Source of the DNA: an uncultured Prevotella sp.
GTDB taxonomy: Bacteria; Bacteroidota; Bacteroidia; Bacteroidales; Bacteroidaceae
Assembly: GCA_900315525.1 (NCBI GenBank)
Contig: OMZO01000028.1
Span: 1-44,729, forward strand
Reading direction: 5' to 3'
DNA: 44,729 nucleotides
A program made the position numbers and the translations under genes. Below are positions 33,986-41,927 of the stretch, one piece after another (position 1 is the stretch's first letter; each line of letters starts with the position of its first letter). The notes below the pieces were generated by a model that made no database searches, had not been told where the DNA came from, and saw only the letters and a list, made by a program, of their open reading frames with translations.

Positions 33986-35194
33986 TTAATTCCGACGGTA
34001 CTTGGACACTAGTTTGCGGATGGCCTTGTCCAATGATTCCGACGGTTCTATAATGTTATATGAACGCCAATAGTCTGGGTCCAAGAAATATTCTACCTTA
34101 TCGTAATATGCATCACGCGAATCGAAGGAACTGCGGCTGGCGATAGGCTGTACGTCGTCTGACGAACTGTCAGTAACCACCATCTCGCAGGTGGCCGTAA
34201 ACGAAGTGGCGAAGAGGCGTTTCTTCCAGTCACAGTTGAAGCGGAACGTGTTCCGCAGATAGCTGATTCGTGTCACGCCATCCTCATAGCGGTAATCAAC
34301 GACGCTCGACAGTTCACGAGGCTTGAACTTCACGCCGAGTGGTTTCTTGACGAGCATAGTCCGCGTAGCCTTGTCCTTGTCTGCCATATCGAGGTTCAAC
34401 TCAATACGAGTGAAAGCCAACCGCTCACTGTCGATGTAGAGCTTGCCATGATAGAGGGCATAAGGCATTGACTCGCAAGGCTCCATCTGTACAACATACT
34501 GCAGGCGGTCGTTGATATACTCAGGGATGCCCATCGTAAACTTATAGGCATCGAGATCCTCCTTGTTCAACAGGAAGTCGCGGTTCTTCACCAGATCCAT
34601 CACCACAGCCTGTACCGGACCACCCATCACCTTCACGCCCAGCGTGTCACCCTGTTTCTGACTCAGCAGGCGACGCCCCTTGACGATGGCCACTCTGTCG
34701 CGCCCGATACTGCGGTTATAGGGAGTCTTATACATATCCTCGACACCCTCAGCCACATAGATATAGTGCTTCCGCTTCATGGCCGTCTCACGGTAAAAGC
34801 CCTTCAGCAGTTCCGGCACCTTACTATAATTATCGGGTATCTTACTGATGGCGATGTCCACCAGCTCCCGCGGATCCTCGTTCATGACGACCACCTCGCG
34901 AAGATGGATGGTTGTCGGTTGGAGTCTGACCTTCAGGTCATCACCGTTCTTGACCTTCACACGCTTGGTCTTATAGCCAAGATGTGACACGATGATCACA
35001 CCTGGGTCTTCAGCCAATTTCAATGAGAAGTCACCGTCCTCATTGGTCACCACCGATATACGGCCTGCGGAGATGCTCACCTGCCCCAAAGGGTCACCGG
35101 TCTTATCATCGACCACATTGCCGCCTATCACCACCTGCTGCGCATACATTGCCAGCGGGGCAATTAACAGGATTAACAGCCATAGTCTCTTCAT
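33986..35194 (-). CDS. Exported carboxypeptidase-regulatory-like domain protein
   Basis: A 402-residue exported protein. After a signal peptide ending near MYAQ (about 16-19) comes a CarboxypepD_reg-like beta sandwich (about 20-100), with VVIGGNVVDDKTGDPLGQVSI and SHLGYKTKRVKVK as in the plug-adjacent domain of SusC-type proteins. There is no TonB-dependent barrel. The rest (about 105-402) is a conserved Bacteroidota extension of unknown function, often outer-membrane associated. A longer in-frame start overlaps the promoter box, so MKRLWLL is used. First gene of a five-gene operon. Confidence 0.85.
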   Translation of the reverse strand: MKRLWLLILLIAPLAMYAQQVVIGGNVVDDKTGDPLGQVSISAGRISVVTNEDGDFSLKLAEDPGVIIVSHLGYKTKRVKVKNGDDLKVRLQPTTIHLREVVVMNEDPRELVDIAISKIPDNYSKVPELLKGFYRETAMKRKHYIYVAEGVEDMYKTPYNRSIGRDRVAIVKGRRLLSQKQGDTLGVKVMGGPVQAVVMDLVKNRDFLLNKEDLDAYKFTMGIPEYINDRLQYVVQMEPCESMPYALYHGKLYIDSERLAFTRIELNLDMADKDKATRTMLVKKPLGVKFKPRELSSVVDYRYEDGVTRISYLRNTFRFNCDWKKRLFATSFTATCEMVVTDSSSDDVQPIASRSSFDSRDAYYDKVEYFLDPDYWRSYNIIEPSESLDKAIRKLVSKYRRN

Positions 35195-35212
35195 CTTCGT
35201 CTTGGTTTTGGT

Positions 35213-35245
35213 GCAAAGATACAACTTTTTTCGACAGAATGCAAA
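35213..35245 (-). promoter_or_regulatory. Promoter of the dacB-serB-mutY operon
   Basis: On the minus strand TTTG (35242-35245), 20 bases, then TATCTTTGC (35213-35221), 18 bases before the first ATG. Confidence 0.7.
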
Positions 35246-35264
35246 TAATTACCCAGAAAATTCT

Positions 35265-35273
35265 TACCTTTGC
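35265..35273 (+). promoter_or_regulatory. -7 promoter element of nadB
   Basis: TACCTTTGC on the plus strand is 25 bases before the nadB ATG. Its expected -33 region overlaps the TTTG of the divergent promoter. Confidence 0.6.
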
Positions 35274-35298
35274 ATTCAGAAACTCTAAATAAACGGTT

Positions 35299-36888
35299 AT
35301 GGTATATAAATACGACTTCCTAGTCATCGGTGCCGGTGTGGCTGGCATGAGTTACGCACTCAAGGTGGCAAGAGCCAACAAGGGGCGCGTATGCATGATC
35401 TGTAAGACCTCACTGGAGGAGGCAAACACCTCGTTCGCCCAAGGTGGTGTAGCCTCGGTAACAAATCTGGAGTTGGACAATTTCGACAAGCACATCGAGG
35501 ATACGATGATTGCTGGCGACTACATCTCAGACCGCAAGGCAGTGGAACAGGTGGTGCGCATGGCACCTGAACAAATCAAGGAACTCGTGGAATGGGGTGT
35601 GAACTTCGACAAGAAAGAAGACGGCACCTTCGACCTGCATCGTGAGGGCGGACACTCGGAATTCCGCATCCTGCACCACGCTGACGACACAGGCGCTGAA
35701 ATCCAGCGCGGACTGATGGAAGCGGTAAGAAACAATCCGAATATCGACATCAAGGAGAATCATTTCGCAGTAGAGATCATCACTCAGCACCATCTGGGCG
35801 TACGCGTCACACGTCGATCTCCGAATATCCAATGTTACGGTGCCTATGTGCTGAACCCCGAAACGGAGAAGGTGGATACATACCTCTCTAAAGTGACGGT
35901 GATGTGTACGGGTGGCTGCGGAGCCGTCTATCTCACGACTTCCAACCCCGTGATTGCCACTGGCGATGGCATTGCCATGGTATATCGTGCCAAAGGAACC
36001 GTTGCCGACATGGAATTCGTACAGTTCCATCCGACGGTACTCCACAATCCGAAAGAGACGCACCCCGCCTACCTCATCACCGAGGCCATGCGCGGCTATG
36101 GCGGCATCCTGAAACTGCCCAATGGCGAGACCTTCATGGAGAAATACGACGAACGCCTGTCACTGGCACCGCGTGACATCGTGGCTCGTGCCATCGATAA
36201 AGAGATGAAGATCCACGGTATCGACCATGTCTGTCTCGATGTGACTCACAAAGATCCAGAAGAGACACGTCACCACTTCCCGAATATCTATCAGAAGTGC
36301 CTCTCCATCGGCATCGACATCACCACCGACTATATCCCCGTTAGACCGGCAGCCCACTATATGTGCGGCGGCATCAAGGTCGATCTGAACGGACAGTCTT
36401 CCATCGAACGACTCTATGCACTCGGTGAGTGCTCATGCACTGGTCTGCACGGCGGCAACCGACTGGCATCGAACTCTCTGATAGAGGCCGTGGTCTATGC
36501 CGAGACGGCAGCTAGAGACTCTCTGGCACATATCGATCTCTACGATTTCAATGAGAAGGTGCCCAAGTGGAATGACGAAGGTACGATGACCAATGAGGAG
36601 AAAGTGCTGATCACGCAAAGTGTCAAGGAGGTGAACCAGATCATGGCCAACTATGTGGGTATCGTGCGTTCAGACCTGCGTCTGCATCGCGCCTGGGACC
36701 GTCTGGACATGCTCTATGAAGAGACGGAGCGTCTCTTCAAGCGCGTCAAGGCCTCAAAGGATATCTGCGAACTGCGTAACATGATCAATGTAGGTTATCT
36801 CATCACTCGCTGGGCACTGGAGCGCAAAGAGTGCCGTGGTCTGCATTTCACTACAGACTACCCCGTACACGCTTACGATAAAGAATAA
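35299..36888 (+). CDS. nadB: L-aspartate oxidase
   Basis: NadB oxidises aspartate to iminoaspartate, the first step of de novo NAD synthesis, using FAD and, in anaerobes, probably fumarate as acceptor. The 529-residue protein has the N-terminal FAD motif VIGAGVAGMSYALKV (about 7-21), the SFAQGGVASV segment, the active-site region HREGGHSEFRILHHADDTG (about 114-132), and RPAAHYMCGGIKVD with GLHGGNRLASNSLIEAVVY. Length is normal. It is transcribed alone, divergent from the dacB operon. No nadA or nadC is in the window; nadK at the other end of the window is not linked. Confidence 0.95.
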   Translation: MVYKYDFLVIGAGVAGMSYALKVARANKGRVCMICKTSLEEANTSFAQGGVASVTNLELDNFDKHIEDTMIAGDYISDRKAVEQVVRMAPEQIKELVEWGVNFDKKEDGTFDLHREGGHSEFRILHHADDTGAEIQRGLMEAVRNNPNIDIKENHFAVEIITQHHLGVRVTRRSPNIQCYGAYVLNPETEKVDTYLSKVTVMCTGGCGAVYLTTSNPVIATGDGIAMVYRAKGTVADMEFVQFHPTVLHNPKETHPAYLITEAMRGYGGILKLPNGETFMEKYDERLSLAPRDIVARAIDKEMKIHGIDHVCLDVTHKDPEETRHHFPNIYQKCLSIGIDITTDYIPVRPAAHYMCGGIKVDLNGQSSIERLYALGECSCTGLHGGNRLASNSLIEAVVYAETAARDSLAHIDLYDFNEKVPKWNDEGTMTNEEKVLITQSVKEVNQIMANYVGIVRSDLRLHRAWDRLDMLYEETERLFKRVKASKDICELRNMINVGYLITRWALERKECRGLHFTTDYPVHAYDKE

Positions 36889-36900
36889 GGCAACGACTTG

Positions 36901-37473
36901 TTATACCCCTTCGTCGTCGGGATTAGGTTCTTCGGCAGGAAGGGAACCAGAAGTGTCCATTTGGTCATCACGCCGGATGGACACTTCTCCAAAGTTCGAC
37001 ACACTGACCACCAAGGGAATGTATTCATCAGTCTGTGGATGACTCACACTACCAGCAAAGATGATGTTGTTACCATCCGTCTTGTCAAAGACAATACCCT
37101 CCAGGATACCTGTCTTGCGATAGTCGTCGTCGAGCTGAGCTACGAAATCGGCCTTTGTAAAGACGCGTTTAAAAAAGACGGAACCGTCAGAACGAAGGAT
37201 ACGTACCGTTATACGATTGTCGAAGAACTGTTGCCCGGTCTCGTCTTTCACCATCGGCAGCGAATCACTACTCACACGGTTGATGGCCACCTGATACTCC
37301 TTACCAAGCCATTGCACGTCATTCGTCTGGTCATAGGGTTGCATACGGACGGGAGTCTGTGGTTTGGGCGTCTCCACAGTAGGGACGATAATATCATTGG
37401 TCTGTTTCTTTTTGCCACAACTGGTGACAACGAGTGCCGTCAGGACGACGGCGGTCAGTTGGAGTCTATTCAT
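36901..37473 (-). CDS. DUF4738-like lipoprotein
   Basis: A 190-residue lipoprotein: the signal peptide ends in a lipobox, VVTSC, with C19 as the lipidated residue. The mature part contains VQWLGKEYQV, LPMVKDETGQQFFDNRI, SVFFKRVFTK, LDDDYRKTGILEGIVFDK and SHPQTDEYIPLVVSVS, a pattern I associate with DUF4738 of Prevotella and Bacteroides. Function is unknown. A longer in-frame start runs into the promoter box, so MNRLQL is chosen. The gene is convergent with nadB, with 12 bases between the stops. Confidence 0.82.
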   Translation of the reverse strand: MNRLQLTAVVLTALVVTSCGKKKQTNDIIVPTVETPKPQTPVRMQPYDQTNDVQWLGKEYQVAINRVSSDSLPMVKDETGQQFFDNRITVRILRSDGSVFFKRVFTKADFVAQLDDDYRKTGILEGIVFDKTDGNNIIFAGSVSHPQTDEYIPLVVSVSNFGEVSIRRDDQMDTSGSLPAEEPNPDDEGV

Positions 37474-37496
37474 TGTTGTTTTTTTGCAATTTGGGT

Positions 37497-37505
37497 GCAA
37501 AGGTA
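37497..37505 (-). promoter_or_regulatory. -7 promoter element of the DUF4738 lipoprotein gene
   Basis: TACCTTTGC on the minus strand is 23 bases before the ATG. Confidence 0.6.
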
Positions 37506-37538
37506 CACAATAATTTCATAAAAGAAGAAAAAAGACAC

Positions 37539-37568
37539 AAAAAAAAGCCCGCCTCCTGCGAAGCGGGC
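37539..37568 (-). terminator. Terminator after the Spy-like gene
   Basis: Read on the minus strand, GCCCGC and GCGGGC form a 6-bp GC stem around a 10-base loop, followed by eight T. It ends the upstream His/Cys-rich gene and precedes the DUF4738 promoter. Confidence 0.85.
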
Positions 37569-37583
37569 CTGTATGGGTAAGAG

Positions 37584-38099
37584 TTACTTCTTCTTATCGT
37601 GCTTGTGGCCGTGTCCCTTATGGTTCTTCATATCAGCCTCATACTGCTTAAACTGATCGGCAGTAAGGATTTTTTTCAGTTCTGTCTCATAAGCCTTGCG
37701 ATTGGCCTCCATTTCCTGACGGCGAGCCTCGAACTTAGCCTTCTGCTCCTCTGTGAGCTCTGGGCGCTTCTTGTCACAACGTGGCTGCGGAGTGGTAGCA
37801 CCTGTAGCGGCATCGCACTTCTCATCGTGTTTCTTGCCATGTCTCATGCCATGCTTCTTGCCATGATGTCCACGTGGACCACCGAACTTATCAGCATACT
37901 TGGTGTTGAGTTCAAGCAGGCTGGCTGCCTGCTGGTCGTTAAGACCATATTTCTTGACGACTCTGTCGGTACGGTGCTTCACCATCTCAGTCTTGTCAGG
38001 CTTCTTGCAGTTCTTGCACTCACACTTCTTCTCTTCCTGGGCGAAAGCTGCTGAACTCATCAGTACGACAGCTATCATTGTCATCATCATTTTTTTCAT
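37584..38099 (-). CDS. Periplasmic His/Cys-rich protein, Spy/CpxP-like (DUF4890 type)
   Basis: A 171-residue exported protein with a signal peptide ending at AFAQ (18-21). Right after it is a cysteine cluster, CECKNC (about 26-31). The middle holds HHGKKHGMRHGKKHDEKC (about 78-95) and the tail ends HKGHGHKHDKKK, giving many possible metal ligands. Two helical segments (about 39-70 and 114-155; LTEEQKAKFEARRQEME, LTADQFKQYEADM) resemble the LTxxQ motifs of Spy/CpxP and DUF4890 proteins, which act as chaperones or metal and stress sensors. No partner sensor kinase is adjacent. The promoter lacks the housekeeping -7 motif, so a stress-type sigma factor is possible. Confidence 0.82.
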   Translation of the reverse strand: MKKMMMTMIAVVLMSSAAFAQEEKKCECKNCKKPDKTEMVKHRTDRVVKKYGLNDQQAASLLELNTKYADKFGGPRGHHGKKHGMRHGKKHDEKCDAATGATTPQPRCDKKRPELTEEQKAKFEARRQEMEANRKAYETELKKILTADQFKQYEADMKNHKGHGHKHDKKK

Positions 38100-38145
38100 T
38101 TTCTTTCTATGTTTAATTGTTTAACTTTGTTCTCAATCTCGTATC

Positions 38146-38155
38146 AGTTGCAACT
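38146..38155. promoter_or_regulatory. Palindrome upstream of the Spy-like gene
   Basis: AGTTGCAACT is a perfect 10-bp palindrome about 47 bases upstream of the minus-strand gene, in a region with no TAnnTTTG box facing that gene. It may be a regulator site or part of an alternative sigma-factor promoter. Confidence 0.35.
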
Positions 38156-38239
38156 ATCTTTTTGACGTCTCTCTGACCGAAAAGTTTAACCTTAAAACAA
38201 AAAATCAAGCGAAGTTTCAGCGAATTGGCTTTTTTTTAC

Positions 38240-38248
38240 TACCTTTGC
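38240..38248 (+). promoter_or_regulatory. -7 promoter element of the DUF4230 pair
   Basis: TACCTTTGC on the plus strand is 23 bases before the ATG at 38272. Confidence 0.6.
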
Positions 38249-38271
38249 CGACAAATTATCAGTAAACGGGA

Positions 38272-38964
38272 ATGAAGAAAAAACAAATCATAGGTCTGAC
38301 AACCTTAGTATTATTCATAACGGCGGCAATCATGCTGACGTGCAACGGCAGACTTGAGCATGAAGACGCCAGTCAGGAGGCTGCGGTTAAAGCCATCGAC
38401 ACCGTCCCCATGCTCATCACCCAGGTGCAACAATGTGCCAAGCTCTACACTGCAGAATATCGCGTGCATAAGATTGTGACTCACGACGACGTGGTACGTC
38501 TGAAGGGCTCGCTGCTGCAGCGTTCCTTTGACATCAAGATGCCACTGGGCGACCGTAAGGTGGCCATCCCTATTGACGCAAAGCTGAAGGCTTACATAGA
38601 CTTTAGCGAGTTCTCAGAACAAAACATCGAGCGTCAAGGCGATAAGATTACCATCATCCTGCCAGACCCAAAGGTTACAATGACCAGTTCGAAGATCGAC
38701 CAGAAAAACGTGAAGGAATACGTGTCGCTGACACGCGCTCACTTCTCCGATGAAGAACTGGCCAGTTTTCAGCAGCAAGGACGACAGGCTATCATCGCCA
38801 GCATACCTGAACTGGGCATGATGGAGACCGCCCAGGCTAATGCTGCCAAGGTGCTGGTACCCATGCTCACAGAGATGGGCTTTAAGGAGGAGAACGTGAC
38901 CATCGCCTTCCGCAAGCACTATGGGGCCAACGACATCATGAAACTACTGAAAACGGAGGACTAA
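38272..38964 (+). CDS. DUF4230 family protein
   Basis: A 230-residue protein with an N-terminal hydrophobic segment (about 5-23) that includes a cysteine (LTC24), so it is either membrane-anchored or a lipoprotein. The body has KVAIPIDAKLKAYIDFSEF, GDKITIILPDPKV, SLTRAHFSDEEL and a C-terminal NVTIAFRK, matching DUF4230, a family of unknown function. The next gene starts 3 bases after its stop and encodes a second, diverged DUF4230 protein. The pair may form a heteromer in the envelope; this is inference. Confidence 0.85.
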   Translation: MKKKQIIGLTTLVLFITAAIMLTCNGRLEHEDASQEAAVKAIDTVPMLITQVQQCAKLYTAEYRVHKIVTHDDVVRLKGSLLQRSFDIKMPLGDRKVAIPIDAKLKAYIDFSEFSEQNIERQGDKITIILPDPKVTMTSSKIDQKNVKEYVSLTRAHFSDEELASFQQQGRQAIIASIPELGMMETAQANAAKVLVPMLTEMGFKEENVTIAFRKHYGANDIMKLLKTED

Positions 38965-38967
38965 AGC

Positions 38968-39549
38968 ATGAAGAAAATCAAAATAATCATCATAGGACTG
39001 GCTGTCATACTGGTTGTAGCAGCTGTCCTCGCACTGCTGCGACTGAACCGCAACAACCACCTGTCTTTTGGCACCGACTCTGAAATCGATGTCACCCCTA
39101 CACAGATCGTGAGCATCAAGGCCATCGGCGAATGGGAATTCCTGTCCGTCAGCGCTGAGGAACTAGTAGATACGGTACGCAAGGGACTATTCAGCAATGA
39201 TGAACTGGCCCGTATATATTTTGGTACGTTGCGTCTTGGCATTGACATGCGCCAGGTGACACCAGGCTGGATTACCGCCAGCGGCGACTCCGTAGTAGTT
39301 GAACTGCCAAAGGTGGGACTGCTCGACAAGGCCTTCATCGACGAGGCCCGCACGAAGTCGTTCTTCGAGAGTGGCAAATGGAGTGCTGCTGATAGGGAGG
39401 CCCTCTACAAGAAAGCCTACCGGCAAATGAAAACCCATTGTCTGACCAAGGAGAACCTTCAAGCTGCCGAAGCCAACGGCCATGAGCAGTTCACAAGGAT
39501 GATGCAATCGATGGGATACAAAAACGTAAAGGTAAAATTCGCTAAATAA
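38968..39549 (+). CDS. Second DUF4230-like protein
   Basis: A 193-residue paralogue of the upstream protein with an N-terminal membrane segment (about 4-23). It shares the order of features: ISI/VSIKAIGEWEFLSV, a beta strand SGDSVVVELPKV where the neighbour has GDKITIILPDPKV, a helical region with AADREALYKKA, and a C-terminal strand NVKVKFAK. It is shorter and more diverged than its neighbour. The 3-base gap indicates a shared transcript. Function is unknown. Confidence 0.8.
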   Translation: MKKIKIIIIGLAVILVVAAVLALLRLNRNNHLSFGTDSEIDVTPTQIVSIKAIGEWEFLSVSAEELVDTVRKGLFSNDELARIYFGTLRLGIDMRQVTPGWITASGDSVVVELPKVGLLDKAFIDEARTKSFFESGKWSAADREALYKKAYRQMKTHCLTKENLQAAEANGHEQFTRMMQSMGYKNVKVKFAK

Positions 39550-39566
39550 GATAAGGATCACGAAAA

Positions 39567-40916
39567 ATGGACTGGTTGAATGAGATACTGACAGATATAA
39601 GCGGCTTTCTGTGGGGATGGCCGATGATCATCCTGCTTTTGGGTACGCACATCTTCTTGACTGTGCGACTGAAATTCCCCCAGCGGCATATTCTGAAGGC
39701 GATACGACTGTCTGTGCAGCGCGATCCTGATGCGACAGGCGACGTATCGCAGTTCGGCTCCCTCGCCACCGCACTGGCAGCCACCATCGGCACAGGCAAC
39801 ATCATCGGTGTGGCTACAGCCATCGCCCTTGGCGGACCTGGTGCAGTCCTTTGGTGCTGGCTGACAGGCGTCTTCGGCATCTCAACGAAATACGCAGAAG
39901 GACTGTTGGCTATCAAATATCGCGTCAAGACCGACGACGGACGAATGCTCGGTGGTCCGATGTACGCATTGGAACGAGGATTGGGCTGGAAATGGCTCGC
40001 AGTGCTTTTCGCCCTGTTCACGGCATTGGCGGCCTTCGGCATCGGCAACACAGTACAGGCTAATGCCATCGCAACGGTGACCTATGAGTCGTATGGCATA
40101 TCCCCATATCTGACGGGCGCTGTCGTCTGTCTGCTGGTAGGGGCTGTCGTGCTGGGCGGCGTGAAGAGTATCGCCCGGGTATGCAGCATGCTCGTACCTT
40201 TCATGGCTCTCTTCTATGTGTTGGGCTGCATCTATATCCTCATTGCAAATGCGCCCTACATCTGGCCTGCCATAAAGCTCATCTGCCACGCGGCGTTCTC
40301 ACCAGAGGCGGCTGGTGGCGGCTTTATCGGTTCGACGGTAATGATGGCAGCACGTTTCGGCATCGCCCGAGGTCTCTTCTCCAATGAGAGCGGCATGGGT
40401 TCTGCCCCCATCGTAGCCGCTGCGGCTCAGACCAGGAATCCGGTGCGGCAGGCCCTCGTGTCGTCAAGCGGCACCTTCTGGGACACCGTTATCATCTGTG
40501 CACTCACAGGACTGGTCATCGTGAGCAGCGTCATCGCCTACCCCGATATCGATTTTTCCAACGGTGCCACACTGACCAAAGATGCTTTTTCCAAGATTCC
40601 CGTCATCGGACGTCCGTTGCTGACCTTCGGCTTGCTGACCTTCGCCTTCTCCACCATTCTCGGTTGGTGCTACTACGGCGAACGGGCTATGGAATACCTG
40701 AAAGGCAAGAAATGGGTGACAGGCTATCGCATCATCTACATCATTGCCGTTTTCCTGGGCAGTGTGATGAACCTGGCACTGGTATGGAACCTCGCCGACT
40801 GCATGAATGCGCTGATGGCCATACCGAACCTCATATCACTGCTCTTCTTGAGCGGTATACTCGTGCATGAGACACGAAAATACCTCTGGCGTAACAGACT
40901 CGACGAGGAAGGCTGA
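39567..40916 (+). CDS. Sodium:alanine/glycine symporter (AGCS family)
   Basis: A 449-residue inner-membrane carrier that imports alanine or glycine with sodium. It has about ten or eleven membrane helices and family motifs GDVSQFGSLATALAATIGTGNIIGVATAI (about 57-85, the ion and substrate site) and ARGLFSNESGMGSAPIVAAAAQT (about 269-291). Length is normal. It begins 17 bases after the second DUF4230 gene and may be co-transcribed with it. It converges on the degenerate kinase gene with 13 bases between stops. Confidence 0.93.
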   Translation: MDWLNEILTDISGFLWGWPMIILLLGTHIFLTVRLKFPQRHILKAIRLSVQRDPDATGDVSQFGSLATALAATIGTGNIIGVATAIALGGPGAVLWCWLTGVFGISTKYAEGLLAIKYRVKTDDGRMLGGPMYALERGLGWKWLAVLFALFTALAAFGIGNTVQANAIATVTYESYGISPYLTGAVVCLLVGAVVLGGVKSIARVCSMLVPFMALFYVLGCIYILIANAPYIWPAIKLICHAAFSPEAAGGGFIGSTVMMAARFGIARGLFSNESGMGSAPIVAAAAQTRNPVRQALVSSSGTFWDTVIICALTGLVIVSSVIAYPDIDFSNGATLTKDAFSKIPVIGRPLLTFGLLTFAFSTILGWCYYGERAMEYLKGKKWVTGYRIIYIIAVFLGSVMNLALVWNLADCMNALMAIPNLISLLFLSGILVHETRKYLWRNRLDEEG

Positions 40917-40929
40917 CAAGAAGATACGG

Positions 40930-41706
40930 TTAGAAATGCACTGGTATGGTAAACTCCATGCGCGTGCCTTTCTGGTAACGATCATCCACGCGGATATAAC
41001 CGCCAAGCCGACCTGCAAGACGCTGGGCGACACTCAAGTCGAACTCGGTATCGACAGGTGCTTCGTCTGGTGCATCAAACCAATTGAAAAGATGATTCCT
41101 ACGATCCTCAGGAATGCCAGCACCCGTATCCTCAACATAGAATGTAAGCAGATGACTGCTATTGTCACAGCTGCAGCCAACCCTCACTTCACCCTTTTCT
41201 GTGAAGATGCAGGCAGCTCTCACTAACTTACTAAGCACAAGTTCAATGATACGGGCATCCGACGTAACGAAGAAATCCTCACTAAGTCCCCTGCGGAAAG
41301 AGAGTTTTACACCTTCCTTAAGATTGGCAAAATTGGCGTCGATGCAACGCTGACAGAGCAGGTTCGGACTGAAACGCTCCGTTTGGATTCCCTTACCTTC
41401 ACCATGAGTAGAGAAAAAAGTCACTTCCTCAAGCAGGGTAGCTATCAGGTCTGTATTATACCGTATCTGCGTAGAGATACTCTTCTTCTCACCCTTCGAC
41501 AGGTAGAGGTCGTCCTTAGCTATCACCTCAGCCAGACCACTGACGGAATGGAGCGGTGTACGGATTTCCCGGGCCAGCGCCTTGATAAAGGCGGTCTTCA
41601 TTAAATCAGTCTTTACAGACACCTTCTGAGCAGCCTGCATACTTCTGATACGGAACAGCAGGTAAAGGCAGACAAGGGCCAGAACGATAACCAATATCAC
41701 TAACAT
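40930..41706 (-). CDS. Degenerate histidine kinase (pseudokinase)
   Basis: A 258-residue protein: one membrane helix (about 2-20), a short linker, then a histidine-kinase-like core. It is a clear relative of the divergent kinase: KTAFIKALAREIRTPLHSVSG against KTAFIQNVTHEVRTPLNIISG. The phospho-accepting histidine is replaced by R46 (codon CGG). The N-box asparagine that binds Mg is A164 (VRAACIFT), and the G2 lid lacks its glycines (EFDLSVAQ). Only G1, VEDTGAGIP (191-199), is kept. The frame is open and otherwise intact, so it looks like a maintained protein rather than a decayed one. It has no sensor domain; in-frame stops upstream show it is not just a mis-called start. A regulatory or scaffold role is inferred. 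Confidence 0.85.
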   Translation of the reverse strand: MLVILVIVLALVCLYLLFRIRSMQAAQKVSVKTDLMKTAFIKALAREIRTPLHSVSGLAEVIAKDDLYLSKGEKKSISTQIRYNTDLIATLLEEVTFFSTHGEGKGIQTERFSPNLLCQRCIDANFANLKEGVKLSFRRGLSEDFFVTSDARIIELVLSKLVRAACIFTEKGEVRVGCSCDNSSHLLTFYVEDTGAGIPEDRRNHLFNWFDAPDEAPVDTEFDLSVAQRLAGRLGGYIRVDDRYQKGTRMEFTIPVHF

Positions 41707-41756
41707 ACGCGAATCAACATTAAGGTTCTCTCACGGAGATTTGATTAATTTGGAGG

Positions 41757-41765
41757 CCAAAGATA
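41757..41765 (-). promoter_or_regulatory. -7 promoter element of the pseudokinase gene
   Basis: TATCTTTGG on the minus strand lies 50 bases before the ATG; the last base deviates from the usual C. Confidence 0.5.
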
Positions 41766-41869
41766 AGCAAAAAAATCTAAAAACACAAGTTTTCCAGGTA
41801 CTTTTTTGTCTTACAGAGCCAATTTTTGACCCAAGCATCCGTTAAAAATGAAAAAAATACTCAATTTTT

Positions 41870-41900
41870 TTTGTTATTCCAATATTTTACTTATCTTTGC
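41870..41900 (+). promoter_or_regulatory. Promoter of the TPR histidine kinase operon
   Basis: TTTG (41870-41873), 18 bases, then TATCTTTGC (41892-41900), 27 bases before the ATG at 41928. Confidence 0.65.
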
Positions 41901-41927
41901 AAATGCAAAACTGAAACCAAAATATTA

